From NCBI GenBank assembly GCA_012295275.1, contig CM022668.1, forward strand, positions 8,957,541 through 9,017,540: DNA of 60,000 nucleotides, read 5' to 3'. The DNA comes from Chrysomallon squamiferum (lineage: Eukaryota; Mollusca; Gastropoda; Neomphalida; Peltospiridae). Within the stretch, counting starts at the first letter, position 1, and the number at the start of each line of letters is the position of its first letter. The notes under the pieces were generated by a model. The model did no database searches. It was not told the DNA's origin and saw only the letters and a list, made by a program, of their open reading frames with translations. A program made the position numbers and the translations under genes. Below, piece by piece: positions 26,306 to 40,567 of the stretch.

Positions 26306-28205
26306 CATTAATTCAATAATTTAATTTCATTATTTAAAAAGAAAACAAAATAAACCGTAGAAACAGCAAAATTATATCCTGATTTACTAGAAAAGTAAAG
26401 AAGAGAAAGAAAATAAATTTAAAAAAAAAGAAGAAGAAGAAGAAAAAGTTCATCCAGTTCATATTAAATAGTATTTGTCCACTGCTCTGCTAAAAGCAAC
26501 AGGAGCGACTGCAGAAGAAATTCTTAAAATCGTAATATCAGCGCATAATTCATTGTTCTGTGTTGCAAATATTTATGTGTATCTTTCGATTTTAGTTGTG
26601 TCTGCTTCATATATTTATAAAGATAGATGTTTACACCGGTTCCAGGACAATTTCCCACTTGGACAATTCCCATTCTATAATTCTTTTTTTTTTTTTTTTT
26701 TTTTTGGTCTCCTCTGGATCTCTCTAGTCATTTTGTGTCTAACGTTGTTTCTGCTTTAACTTGTGTCCGTGAGTTCTTCTCATTTAATTTAAACAAATGT
26801 TACAACAGACTGCATTACGAAGCAGTTTAACGAAATTAAAAAGTCAAAATAAAAAGGGCATTAGTTCTTCCGAGCTCGACAGAGATTACTTGAAACAAAT
26901 CAGCTTATTACGCAACGCACATCTGCGGATGTCAGAAGCGTTCGTGAGTCTGGGAGGATAACAACACAAAGAAGAAAAATAATGGCGGCGATTGTACTGT
27001 ATGGGAAAGTGGGGGATCTCGACTGGTTTGCGCCTGGAGGGGATGTCGAGATGACAAATAATTGCTAGTATTGAAACTGTAACACTGTCGCTTTCCAGTT
27101 GCCAGTGGCAACAAGGTGCGGGAGGTTCCCTTAACAAGCTTAATCTGTCGACTGATTCCTGACTCCAAACTACAACCAGATGTACGAAGTCGTTTGAGAT
27201 CGAAAAATAGAAAAATAAAATATAAATAAATAAATAAATAAATGAATGAATATCCCTCCAAAAAATAAAGAAAATAAATGAATAAATCAATCCCAAAAAA
27301 TAAATAAATAAATAAACATCCCCAAAAAAAAAAAAAAAAAACCAAATAAGTAAATAAATAAAGACATATGCATTCAGATGGTGAAAAAGGCAGAATAACA
27401 ATATATTGAACTAGATGTATATATACAGTCATATAGACAGAAAGATAGACATATAGATAGAGACAGACAGACAGACACACACACAAATAAAGATGTAAAC
27501 AATCAGACAAGCAGGTATATCAGTTGATGGATAGAGAGAACATCAGAAATATAAATACGCTTGCGAACAGACACACAAATGCGTGCAATATATTATCATG
27601 TGCGTACGCCACGCACGCAAACATACTTCTGCATCACGCAAGAGACAAAACTTGATTTACTTACTGTTACTAAATATCTCGATTTAAACTGATTCTCCTT
27701 TTGTCTTAGCACAGAACTCTCCCAAATCCAGCTCAGTTTTAACACCTGTGAAAAAAAATATTCATTTCCCTGATCCCTCTCAGGTGTGATTTCATTTACC
27801 TGTACGCTTTTTTTTTTTTTTCACCTTTTAATATGACATTTTATTATCTACGTAAGAGAGATGAAGACTAATCCTGGATGAGCGATCAGATATCGATCTG
27901 GACCTAATCTACCTGAATCAGCTAAGTTTGTCATTAACGCATTCATTTGCACTTTTTCTTTACTCTTTTTTTAATATTATAATTTTTTTTATATTTAATA
28001 TCGGGAAACGTCAGGAAAAAAATCGAAGAAGGAAAAAAGACACAGACAAAGAAGTAGTCGCTAGCATTTTTCACTGGCTCAGAAGTATAAATGCAAATAA
28101 GTATTTTATACATACTAGTCTGTAACTATAATGAACCGCAGTATAGATGTAAATAGTAATACATACAAACTCACATTGCTGTTCAGTATGTGCAAGTGTA
28201 AACTA

Positions 28206-28284
28206 CATTCATACATACATACATACATACATACATACATACATACATACATACATACATACATACATACATACATACATACAT
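28206..28284. repeat. (ATAC)n tetranucleotide array
   Basis: About 19 ATAC units with ATGC variants at the right end. Confidence 0.95.
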
Positions 28285-29207
28285 GCATGCATACATACAA
28301 ACACATATATAATGCATACAGACATACATACAAACATACACACACACACACGTATTGGTTTCTTTATTCATCGATTCATCTGTCTATATGTCTGTCATTC
28401 TGTCTTAACGGCTCTATTTCTATCTAGTTCAGTATATCGTTGTATACACACACATACATATACAGTTATACACATACAAGCATAAACCTTAAATATGCTC
28501 GAACTTAGATCATACGTTTTCACTAACAAACAAACACACACGCACACACGTAGAAATTATGGTAATTATAATCAATATAACTGCACATTACTGAGTTTAT
28601 TAAGATAATAAATTACCATGGAAACGTAGTGACTAAGTAACACAGTAAGATACAAAAATAGTTTACGACTACTAAATCTCAGTATTACGGAAGGAATAAT
28701 GAGGTGATACAAATAGCAAACAATGTGTTTAATACAGATATCTAATTATTATTATCATAAAATAAGAGCCCTTTTCGTTCTGTTCTTCATTTTATTTATT
28801 GTATTAATTTATTTTATTTTACTTATTTATTCATTCATTCATTTATTTATTTCTGACTTTTTTTTTAGATTTTTTTTTACTTTTATATAACTTTTAAAAA
28901 ATAGAACGATAATTTATATTTAAACCTAGCGGTCGATGACCTTCGAATAAACAAAACTTAATCAGCTCTGAGCTAATCTTGAGCTACGTCATCCTTATGT
29001 TGCAATGTAGATAATCTATCGGAGGAAATCACGTGATATTTCACATGTAATCACAAAATTGTATGTCACTGAAAATATCATTTTATATATTATTTATTTT
29101 TTACAGTGTTATTCTTTCCTGTTTATTGTAAAGTCTATAAATTTAACCCTTGGAAATGTTGTAGTAGGTGGCCTGTTTAAATATTTATTTATTTATTTAA
29201 TATAAAT

Positions 29208-29213
<6 letters not shown>

Positions 29214-29289
<76 letters not shown>
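29214..29289. repeat. (AG)n microsatellite
   Basis: 76 bp of uninterrupted AG. Confidence 0.97.
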
Positions 29290-29293
<4 letters not shown>

Positions 29294-30077
29294 ATTTGTG
29301 ACAAATAATGATTGTCGTTAATTAGACTCTAAGCAGCGCAACTATCTAAACATCGGGTAGCTGATCGCGATCTCAGAACTTCAAACCCTTCAGGCTTGTG
29401 GATGAATGAGAACGCGATATTGTGATAATAATTGTATTTAAAAAAAGATTTCGTGTTCCTGGGAAATAACATTTGCGTGTTACTGATAGTCCTATGAGTT
29501 GTGACGTAATTACCGAATGACGTGGGCGCCTACGTGATTGCACTTAGGCGCTTCTCGAAATACGCATTGTTTTAGAATGACAGGTCTGTGTACGTATTTA
29601 CAACTGGTCAGAGCAAACTAAAAATACTTGACCTCCGAATCATTACGTCATTTATATTAGCCAATCACGTTCAGCCGTTTCTTTATGGTAACCAGTGATA
29701 ATTAAGAATTTATTATTTATTTATTTTATTTTATTTATTTTTTAGTATTATTATTATTATTTTTGTTATTTTATTTTTGCTGTTATGTTTATTTTAATAT
29801 TAATTGTTATTCATTTAGTTATTTTCTTACTTACCTGCTCATTTACCTTCAGTTAACTTACCTATTTATTTATATGCATTGTTTAAATAATGTCATATCC
29901 ATAAAACAGTAACGTGTCATTTAAAACAAAAATGTTAGATCTTGGTAAAAGAAGGTGTTACATATTTATCAGAAACATTAATATTGCATTCTGTGCATAT
30001 TCAATTTATTATTATCATCATCATCATCATCATCTGTGTCATCGTTATCTTCATCCTTATAATTCTTCTTCTTCGTT

Positions 30078-30078
30078 A

Positions 30079-30142
<64 letters not shown>
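30078..30142. repeat. (ATT)n array
   Basis: About 21 ATT units, preceded by ATC and CTT triplets. Confidence 0.95.
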
Positions 30143-33100
30143 GTTATCGATCGCACGCTAATTTCTTTCAAAGTTTAAAAATTATTTCATGGTGTGGTCT
30201 AATAAACATCAAATCAATCAAATGTTCCAAGTTTATATCGCGCGTACATAGCAACCATACGTACTGGCGCCACTCTAACATGATGTATGTACGTACGTCA
30301 TTCAATTGTGATGACGTAATTCTATTCTTGCCAACAGGATTTTATTTCAGCATGAAACAAAACAAACGTCAAATCAAACAGAATAATTTATGTAAGTAAT
30401 TCGAAAGTTTACATTATTATTGTTGCTTTTAAAACTGCATTAATGCTCATAAAATGATAAGCCATTAAAAAGCTAAAATTCATTCTCTCAATCTCTCTGT
30501 TTGTTTTTTTAATTATTTTTTTTTTTTTTTTTTTTTTTTTTTTCTCTCTTTCTCATTCCCAGACTTCAAGTATCCCTTCCATTTGTTCAGTATCGTGTCA
30601 CAGTAACTTTATACCCAGCACTGCTGACAAGACGCACGCGCGTTTGATGTCTCATTCCACGTCTGCTTCCAGTCTCTGTAAACCTCTGCACGTGCGCGTC
30701 TATTGTGGTGCAATGTGTGCGATAGCGAAATCGACATGTTTACTTAAGTTTGTCACGACAGACGACCTGTCAGGTCGGGGAGAGCAGACGTCTGAAATTA
30801 ACATAACAGACAAGATTCGCGTCTGTCATAATTTAGTTCTTGTTGATACAGTCAATTATTTTCATGTTTTATATTCAGCTCCGGAAAGAATTTTTTTTTT
30901 TTACTATTGTACTTTCTTTCTGTCTTTTCTTCTTCTTTTTATTGTTATTATTTTCTTCCTGTCTTTCGTTTTTGCTTTCTTTCTTTTTTTTTTTTTTTTT
31001 TTTTTTAATTTCTTTTTTTTTCTTCTTCTTCTTCTTTAATTTCTTTTTTATTACGATTGTTTTGGAGTTTCATGTTTTTACACATATTTATTCTTATTTC
31101 CGTTTATTTTAAATGTTTTATTTATCTTATTTTTAATTTGTTCACTGAAGAATGACAACAAACTAAAAGCGGCATTTTATCATTTTCTAATCTCTATTTA
31201 TTTAGTAATTTCACATTATTTATTTATGTAATACTTTTTTTTAAATTTTTGCTGCTGTTTTTTCTTCTTCTTCTTCTTTTCATTTTTATATTTATTTATT
31301 TGTTTTGTTTTGTTTGGTTATAATAACAATAATTAATGATAATAAATTCAGTTTATCTTCGTTCAGTTCCTTTGTATTTAAAAATAATCTCGACATTCTC
31401 TTCACAACTTGCTAAATTTTAATTTTACTTTTTATTTTATTTTATTTTATTGTACTTCTTATTTTTCTTATATTATACTATCGTATTGCATAGTAAATTT
31501 TATTAGATTTCATTTTTATAATCTTTTGTTATTTTCATTTCATTTTTTTTTTTCTTTTCTTTTCTGTTCTGTTCTATTCTATTCATTTCGTTTCATTATT
31601 ATTTTATTTTAATTATATTTTAATTTATATTACTATATTCTATTCTATTCTATTCTATTCTTTTTTATTTTATTGATTACGCTATTTATTATACTTTAAC
31701 TCAGACTGATCTAGCCAGTCAAACAACAGACGAAGAAAAATTCAATTCTCACAATCAAATATTAAATTATATCATATCCTTTTATTGACAAACGCGTTAT
31801 CTAAACCGCGAGATTTCAATGGGTTCACCGCGCGTGGAATTCTTTTGTCCGCCGAGTCTCGTTTCATGGCAGAACTCTTCAGAAAAAGAGGCTGATTCTG
31901 TTCACACAGGAGAGCCAATCATGTAGCGCAGAACAAAATTGCATAACGTGTTACGCGCGCGCCAGGGAACTCTCTCTCTCTTCTGCTGACCGTAATCTAA
32001 CAAAGCCAATCTAATCGGACCAAGTGCGCGTGCATTCAGTATGTTACAGGGTACGGGGGATTGTGTAGTCGGGGTAAATCACCAAACACCTGTCATCCTC
32101 TGACCTGGAGGAACCTTCGAAATTCTAGATTTTTCGATTACAATGGTATCTAAACAGACGCTTCCGGTTGTCTTATGAAATACTTTGTTTTCGTTTGTAT
32201 TTTTCCACCTTTGCGGTTCTCTGCGAAAATAACCCAGACACAATCGGGTGCCTGAAAGTGAAATTTACGTTTAATGAATGACGAGTCCTGTTGTGAAAAT
32301 AAATGTGTTTTAATAATTAAATAACTAAACACAACAAATATGCAAGTAACAGTATGAAAGATATAATGTAATAACATTTCGTGGCAATATTTCTTCTTTT
32401 TCTTCTTCTTCTTCTTCCTCCTCTTCTTACTATTATTGTCATCATTTATTTATTTGTTCATTTATTCATTTATTTATTTATTTTGGTTCACATTCTTTCA
32501 GTCTATTACGATGATGATAAAGACGACACTGTCTCTCTAAAGAATATTCATATTAGTCAGCAGATTAAAAGAACAAAACAACAATACAGGATAGCACATA
32601 CCAATGTTTTTCACATACAACTCACAAAGCACTGACCAAAAATAATCTAACGGGCACATAGGAGGACTTGTCCTTCTCCAATTAAAGTTCATTTTGAGTT
32701 ACAGCGTTATAGTCTATTAAAGTACATCTGTCTGTATGTATGTATCCGTATATTTCTGTATATATATATATATATATGAATATATGAATATATGTCTATA
32801 TGTATGTATGTATAAACGTATGCATTTATGTATGAATATACATGTGCATGCATGTACGACTATGTGTGTATATCTACATGTATATAGGCATCCATCCATC
32901 CATCCGTCCGTCCGTCTGATTTGAATAATATAAAATCACCCCTAGCAACGCAGAGCTGGAAGATGTGAAGTACGTGAGGTAAGGGCGGGGTCACGGGGCG
33001 GACACGATTCACTGCCACAGTTCGTGAACCGCGCGGTGAAATCTGCACAGCGCGTGTAAAAACACGTCTTCAAACACTGGCTCATAAGTGATTCCAAAAA

Positions 33101-33376
33101 AAAGAAGAAGAAGAAGAAGAAAAAGAAAAAAAAAGAAAGAAAGAAGAAAATAAAGAAAGAAAGAAGAACCAAGAGCGGTTATCGCGATCTCTTTCGTTAT
33201 AATTCGGCCATCTTGTTCTCACTATACACAGCTGAACTTGTTCTCGTAATGAAATTACGTCATCATGTTCACTCTATTCGATTTCGACAAATCGTTCCTA
33301 AACTTTTAACGGTTTTTGTTGTTCTTTTCTCCCATTTTATTTTTACTTTTATTTGTTTATTTATTTATTTATAGGG

Positions 33377-33427
<51 letters not shown>

Positions 33428-33464
33428 ATTATTTATATTCCCAGCATCCTCATTTAGACAAGTT

Positions 33465-33495
<31 letters not shown>

Positions 33496-34903
33496 ATCAA
33501 ACGAAAAAAAACTCAAGGAAAATAAAAACTGTGGTTTGAGACCAAAGTAATCATGTCCCGTCGACTGGTTTATTGCCTTCATTTAGCGCTACACGTTTAG
33601 ACATAACAGTATGCTTCATTATCAAGCTATAGTCCGCGTAACATCTTATGCAATACTTGTTACTGACTGGTTTCCAGTTGGCATTCGTCCAGCTTTCCTA
33701 TCTCGGTGGCGTATTTTTTTTTTTTATTACGCTTGTACCCGTCGGGTCAAACACGCTGGGTCACGGTGACCTGGTCAGTGTATGGTCATTTTCCTCTGCG
33801 TAGACAAATTATGTTCTGTTTCACGTTGTTGTTGTTTTTTTGTTGCCATGGCTTCAGATCAACATTTCAGTGTAAAGAGTTATTGATATTCTTTTGTTTT
33901 AATAATAAGAAGAAAGCAACAAAACAATTTTGGTTATTAAATTTTTTTTTTTTTTTTTTTTCTTTTTTTTTTCACTTTTTTTATATTAATGTTTAATTTC
34001 TATAAAACTAATAAATAAAGAATATGGCAGTTGTAGTTGTAGTAGCAGTGGTAGTAGTAGTAGTATTAATTAATTAATTAATTAATAGTCAAATACAATC
34101 GATGGAGAGACTAATAGGATAGGGGTCATTTTCTAAACGACGAATTTGTTTTTTTATTTATTTATTTATTTTATTTTATTTTATTTTATTTTATTTTTTT
34201 GTCTCCTTTTCAGTATTTTTTTCTTTCTTGAATCTATTAATGTTTTATTACACTATTTTTTAACCTGTTTTTTATTTTATTATTTTCTTTCAATACGTCT
34301 AAAACAAGAGATTATATTGATATTGTAACATAGCCTCAAATAAAACAAAATACGAAATGTATTCTGTGAATGATAATTTATATATATATATATATATATT
34401 TCTTATTTGTTAATGATATTAATTATTTTAATTCACTTTATATATGTTACATATATAAATTATTAAAATAAAATGATATATGATTTAAGTAATTTCAAAT
34501 TACATTTTCATTTTTATTTCTGTATATTTTATTCTTTTGTTTCATCTTCATTTTATTTATATTTAATAGTGTTTCCTTTTGTTTTATATTAATTTAACTT
34601 AATCTAATTTATTATTATTATTATTATTATTTCTGTGTGCCTTTGACTTAAGATGGCCCTGACTATATTAAAACACCAAAAATAAAACTGCTATTATCTT
34701 AGATTCTGGATTTACTACACATTAATGTAGATGAAAGAACGTCACTATTTTATTTATTTATTTACTTGCTTACTTTGATTTTCAGACATTGTTAGCATAT
34801 ATATATATATATATTTTTAATTAATTTAATTTTAAACAATTTATTTATTTTATTCAGTAATGTTTCCTACAATATACACATATACACATACATACATATA
34901 TAC

Positions 34904-34909
<6 letters not shown>

Positions 34910-34969
<60 letters not shown>
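34910..34969. repeat. (TA)n microsatellite
   Basis: About 30 TA units flanked by CATA on the left and TATG on the right. Confidence 0.95.
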
Positions 34970-34981
<12 letters not shown>

Positions 34982-35381
34982 GTATGTATATGTACAAATA
35001 CGAAAGACAGTCTGACGAATATGATAAAAATTTGCACCTGTAAGGTCCGCCCTAAATTCTTACAACAAACATTGTCTGCAAACTTTCCGCATCAGTGAGC
35101 AGACGACAACCATTCCGCGCCATTAGTTTTCCTCGGTCATTGCACGAGCGGTCGTTGACCGGCTCCTAAAGATCTGATCTCAGCCGTGGTCAACCTCTGC
35201 CACCTCAGAAGATTATATACGTTGCTTAAAGTAAAACGTCTTTAAAAAAAAATGTAGAAAAAAAAATTGCATAATTTATTAACTTCAGCCGATTATGAAG
35301 ACTTGGCATATTTTGAAAAGACAGGACTTCCATCACAAAAGAAACTGAAAGTGCCAAAATTGTTTCCAAGTCTGGAAATAA

Positions 35382-35410
35382 GGGGGTGGGTGGTGGTGGG
35401 TGGTGGTGGG
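35382..35410 (+). other. Potential G-quadruplex
   Basis: Four G-tracts (35382-35386, 35388-35390, 35398-35400, 35408-35410) are separated by loops of 1, 7 and 7 nt. This satisfies the usual G4 pattern on the plus strand and is rare in such AT-rich DNA. Confidence 0.6.
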
Positions 35411-35765
35411 TGTGTCGCTTCTGTAAAGGCGATTTTTCAATTCACTTCACTTCTCAAGGGAAACCCAAATCTCTCATTCACACTCGTTCTGATTTTTTTT
35501 TTTTTTTTTTTTTTTTTCCTTTTCCTTCTTCTAAATTCTTCATGCTGACCGATTTTCCACGCCCGAATGGGACAGGGACCCTAGCGGGGTCACGTGATTG
35601 CATAACGCCATCATGGCGTTCAACGCCGCTTTCAGTGGGGCATTTATCATAAAGCTTTTATTCGGCGTCGTTTCGAAGTCACGCCCAGTCACGCGGAACG
35701 GCCTGCACGGGACATCGGCGCGCAAATATCCTGCCACGAATTTTACTGCACGTAGGTTTATCCCG

Positions 35766-36365
35766 AGGTGTTTACTTGTAAGCAGTCGTATCTGATCTGA
35801 TGTGTTTTCTTGTAAGCAGTCGTATCTGATCTGATGTGTTTTCTTGTAAACAGTCGTATCTGATCTGATGTGTTTACTTGTAAACAGTCGTATCTGATCT
35901 GATGTGTTTACTTGTAAACAGTCGTATCTGATCTGATGTGTTTTCTTGTAAACGGTCGTATCTGATCTGATGTGTTTTCTTGTAAACGGTCGTATCTGAT
36001 CTGATGTGTTTTCTTGTAAACGGTCGTATCTGATCTGATGTGTTTACTTGTAAACGGTCGTATCTGATCTGATGTGTTTACTTGTAAGCAGTCGTATCTG
36101 ATCTGATGTGTTTACTTGTAAGCAGTCGTATCTGATCTGATGTGTTTACTTGTAAACAGTCGTAACTGATCTGATGTGTTTACTTGTAAACAGTCGTATC
36201 TGATCTGATGTGTTTACTTGTAAGCAGTCGTATCTGATCTGATGTGTTTACTTGTAAACAGTCGTATCTGATACGATGTGTTTAATTGTTAACAGCTGTA
36301 TCCGTTAAGATATGTTTAACTGTTAACAGTTGTATCCAGTAAGATACGTACTTGTTAATAGTCTG
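35766..36365. repeat. 35-bp minisatellite, 15 near-identical copies plus about 3 decayed copies
   Basis: The unit contains GTCGTATCTGATCTGATGTG followed by a variable 15-bp part of the form TTT(T/A)CTTGTAA(A/G)C(A/G)G. Fifteen copies at exact 35-bp spacing run to about 36290; one differs by A in TAACTGA. Beyond that, about three strongly diverged units (TGTATCCGTTAAGATATG and similar) fade into unique sequence. Variant types sit in runs along the array. No coding role is apparent. Confidence 0.95.
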
Positions 36366-36684
36366 TTATCGCGAGTTAGATAAGTTAGACAGGACATCAC
36401 TGTATATTATATGTATTCATATCAAAATAATGTAACACAGTCTTTACCTTCACATCTTTCTGTATGTGTGAAATGCTTGACTGTGTAAAACAGTCAAATT
36501 CTCATCGTTTCTCTGTCATAATTAAACAATGACATACAAATAAACCATCTGTATTTATGTATCATTGTCTTTCCCTGCCTGTCGTTTCTATCTATCTATC
36601 TAATCTATCTAACTAAATTATCTATCTAATTCATTTATTTATTTAATATAACTAAACTGTCTCTCTGAATTTAATTATATCTTT

Positions 36685-36687
<3 letters not shown>

Positions 36688-36749
<62 letters not shown>
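36688..36749. repeat. (CT)n microsatellite
   Basis: 62 bp of uninterrupted CT. Confidence 0.97.
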
Positions 36750-36752
<3 letters not shown>

Positions 36753-37826
36753 TCATTCGAATTCTGTCGCTGTTACGTAGCAACAATATTTTATATTTAA
36801 ATACATTCATTTTACAATGCTTCATAATCCGTCCAAGCACGCTACTCATGGTTACATCTCACATTTCGTCATGTTTAAAATAATATTCTTTTAATTCACA
36901 ACTCTAGATGACTCTAAAAAACTACTGACTCAGATTTTCTCTGTTTCCCGTTATAATCAAAGCTCTTCTGTTACATACTAGGTAACCTTGAACATTATTT
37001 TCCCTTTCAGCTGATCTGCAATCCATATATTTAAACTTGAGGTGCTGTAATGTAATATTATACGTATGGTATATACTATACTACTTATTTCTTTTTATAT
37101 CTTGTTATATGATCTAAGTTCAAGGTATTCGACGAAGAAGTAACCTTGTAAACTTGTAAATAAAACAAATGACATCGTGTCGAACGTTTGACACCTATTA
37201 AATGTTAATACTAAAACGTACTTATATATGGTTAAGTACCTTTTCATTCTTTTTTTTTTTTTTTTTTCTTTCGTTCATTCACTGAAGTCAACGACCGACC
37301 TATTGGTAAATTGCTGAACGTCAGATGATTACGTATAAGATTGTTTCGGTTACGGTAAGTTGGTTACGAAATCAGACTAAACACATAACAGACTTTTCGT
37401 AGGGTTCAAAGTACACATGTACTTCGTTCGAGAACGAGGGACGGACGGTTACTTAAGGGTTTTTTGGGGGGTGGGGATATGTAAATCTTTTTCACGCAAT
37501 CATTTATCTCTTTGGAGTTTGGCTATGGATACCTCTACTCAGTGTAGCCTACCTATAGACTACCTATCTCTGTATGTTCATTAACACACACGTAATATAA
37601 ACACAAATAGAAACACACACACATTATATGCGTATGTATGCGGGTGTGCGCGCGCGCGTTTGCTAATTTCACTCTCCCATTACTTTTTAACATTATAGTT
37701 TTATTTATTTTATTTTATTTTAAATAACTACGTCACACCTCGTTTTGACTCATGTATACCAATAATCAACTGCCTTCATATTCTGAAAGTGTAATTATTT
37801 CCCTGTCATCCGTTTCTTTTCCTTAC

Positions 37827-37872
<46 letters not shown>

Positions 37873-38892
37873 CTTTTTAATGTCTACTATTTTTATTATT
37901 TTTTTTTCTCTCTCTCTCTGTCTCCCCTTATTAAAATGTTGACCTTGATCTGGCAAATGAATCACGTGCAGACATGCGCATACAACAAACACTTGTCGTG
38001 TTTCATCAATGTCGCTGGCTTGCTAAATGAAAATTTGTCAAACATTATTCTACGTGCCGCACTCTCGGGCCATACCAGAAAGAGAAAGTTTTGTCTTCTG
38101 CACGTGCATGCCTCGTGCTCTTTTCAGACCGCATGACAACTTCCGGTACGTTTTGCACGTGCGACAATCAGCGGAACGGGTCCACGAACGTGCGCCGACC
38201 GGTGATTTCCGAAAACGTCCGATGTCGCTGAGGAGAGCTGAAATAACAGACGTGTTTAACTTTCCAACATGAACGACGTGAACGACATCCTGAACAAAGC
38301 GACGTGACAGCAATTACCACAGTGACGCCAGGCACGACGCGTTCACTTTCTTCAAATGATCGACGTCATCAACCGCCACGCCAAATCAACGACAACAGGC
38401 ATCAACTGTCCCTCTTTGCATTTGTTTCTTTATTTTCTTTTTACTTTTTGCATTTCAGTACTACTTTTTATCATCACAGCTTTGATACTTAAATGATTTT
38501 GGGGAAAAACATTCACATGAGTTGATATAACACAGATGATGGAAGATAAAGGATTTATTTAATGACTACAAGTGTATATTAAGCTATGTTTAAACTAATG
38601 GCACTGTGTTAATAACAAAAAGAGATGCTACAAGCCACTCTTTCTCTACTAGTATCAAGTGAATTTCTTAATTTATTTTTATATTTATCTTTATTTATTT
38701 ATTTATTTTATTTTTATTTTTATTTTTTGTATTTTATTTCGTAAGCACTGTCCATAGAAAGAAGAGATGAATACTGACTTTGACAAATCAGTCTTCTAGC
38801 CAAACAGAAGCAATGAGAAGGATTGGTACTAGCAACCCTTTGTGCCAACCTTATAAATATTGCCTCCTAGGCTATTATAAAGATGCATATCA

Positions 38893-38894
<2 letters not shown>

Positions 38895-38959
<65 letters not shown>
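38895..38959. repeat. (GT)n microsatellite
   Basis: About 32 uninterrupted GT units. Confidence 0.97.
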
Positions 38960-38960
<1 letters not shown>

Positions 38961-39329
38961 TCTATTCTTTATAACGATGTTTACAAAAATACTGAGTATA
39001 TACTAAGTAAGACCGAAGTGTAACCTTAGCCAGATTTCAGTCGCAGTAAAAGCAGACGACAGACAGGTCAGTGGCGCGTGCAGGCGATCATTTCCTGTGC
39101 GAGACGGGCAAGTTCCGCTACGTCACGCTGAGCTGTCTGTCTGCATCATCAGCAGATGGGGGGGGGGAGAAGCGTTATGCAATTTTTTTTTTTTTTTTTT
39201 TACTGCCAATAACTCACAGAGGACGATATGACTTGGGTTAAGGTTCTGCGTATATAATACTGCACTTCTGATTTTAGTAGTGTTTATATTTATTTCTGTA
39301 TTGTCTTTGAGGTGTTCGTCTTTATAATC

Positions 39330-39332
<3 letters not shown>

Positions 39333-39394
<62 letters not shown>
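39333..39394. repeat. (CT)n microsatellite
   Basis: 62 bp of uninterrupted CT. Confidence 0.97.
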
Positions 39395-39396
<2 letters not shown>

Positions 39397-39897
39397 ATCA
39401 TTCATATTTTATTGACATTTCAGTATTTACATTCAATTTGTACGTAGATACATATATACATAGATAAACAGGTAAAAAGACATACAAAAGACAGACAGAT
39501 GGATAGACAGACAAATAGGTAGATTATATAGATATATATAAACACAGCAGATGCACTGAAATACTGGGTCATAAGCATTCAACTCGAATCCACTCTGTAA
39601 TGCAAAAGTGACAGCTGAAATCAGAAAAGTTGAAAAAATCACAACTCTCCATTTTATTAGTACCAAACGGAAGATCGTCTGCCGCTGGACTTCACGTCTG
39701 CTACGAAATTTAACGTCTGAAGAATACTCGTCTGCTTTCGTGAATGGATCTTTCTTCTGAGTGCCTGACCACTTTCCCCCCTCTTAGCAGAGCCCCCGAG
39801 TCGTCATTTCGTTTGTTTGTTTTAAATTCTCATTTTCGTACGAAATTAAAGTGTGCACTGATCTTTTTCACGTTTCTTTTGAACATTCCCCGACAGC

Positions 39898-39992
39898 TGT
39901 TGTCTTTGATGATGTTCTTAAAGCTGACATGGTGTCCATGGCGTTGTTGTCTTTGATGATGATGTTCTCAAGTCGAAGACGGCGTCCATGGT
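39898..39992. repeat. Two-copy tandem duplication, about 47-bp unit
   Basis: The pattern TTGTCTTTGATGATG...TTCT(T/C)AA...G(T/C)GTCCATGG(C/T)GTT occurs twice head to tail, joining at about 39944. The copies differ by one extra GAT triplet and several substitutions. No coding frame across both copies is convincing. Confidence 0.8.
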
Positions 39993-40536
39993 GTTGGTGT
40001 TTTCATTAACAACAGTGATATCTTCTGCATCTGCGGAAATACGTCGTTATTATTTTCATCATGTCCAGATATATATAATTGTTACGTCACTATAATTGTT
40101 TTGTTGACGTCACAGTTTTCTCTTAAAATTAGTTCAAGAATGCACTCCAGCAAACAAAAGTAAATTACAAGATCGTGTCAAACTAATTTGTTTGGTATTT
40201 TCAAATACTGAGTGAGGTATGTATTATTTTAAAAATAAAACGTTATAATTATTGCTTCACATGCAGAGAAACCGACTCCATCGCTAAAACATTAGGAAGA
40301 AAATGTCTGACAGAGCATGTGGAAATTAATAAGACATCCCGTATGTTGATGTGTCTAAGATATTTGACAACCGTGTGGATATTATTCTATTTTAGATATA
40401 TAAATGGCTTTTTGGAGAGTTTGTGTCTCTGTTTGTGTGTGTGTGTGTGTGTGTACATGTGTTTGTGTACAGAGAGAGACAGATTGATGGATGGATGGAT
40501 GAGTGGAAATTCAAGCCGATACAGAATGAAAAACAG

Positions 40537-40567
<31 letters not shown>

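Noticed and set aside
26886-27510. Two long overlapping minus-strand ORFs (171 and 192 codons)
   Set aside because: Much of their length is translation of AAAT/AAATA and T-tract repeats, and two frames are open over the same DNA. No domain pattern.
29914-30399. 161-codon plus-strand ORF
   Set aside because: The His and Tyr runs are translated ATC/ATT repeats; the remainder shows no family features.
30644-31039. 131-codon plus-strand ORF
   Set aside because: The second half is T-tract translation (poly-Phe). The first half has no recognisable domain or splice context.
32942-33172. Cysteine-containing minus-strand ORF
   Set aside because: The N-terminus is poly-Phe from an AAG/A tract. The remaining Cys pattern fits no family I know.
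38027-38313. Overlapping ORFs on both strands in a GC-richer patch
   Set aside because: GC-rich DNA has fewer stops. Neither peptide shows a family signature and neither has paired splice sites.
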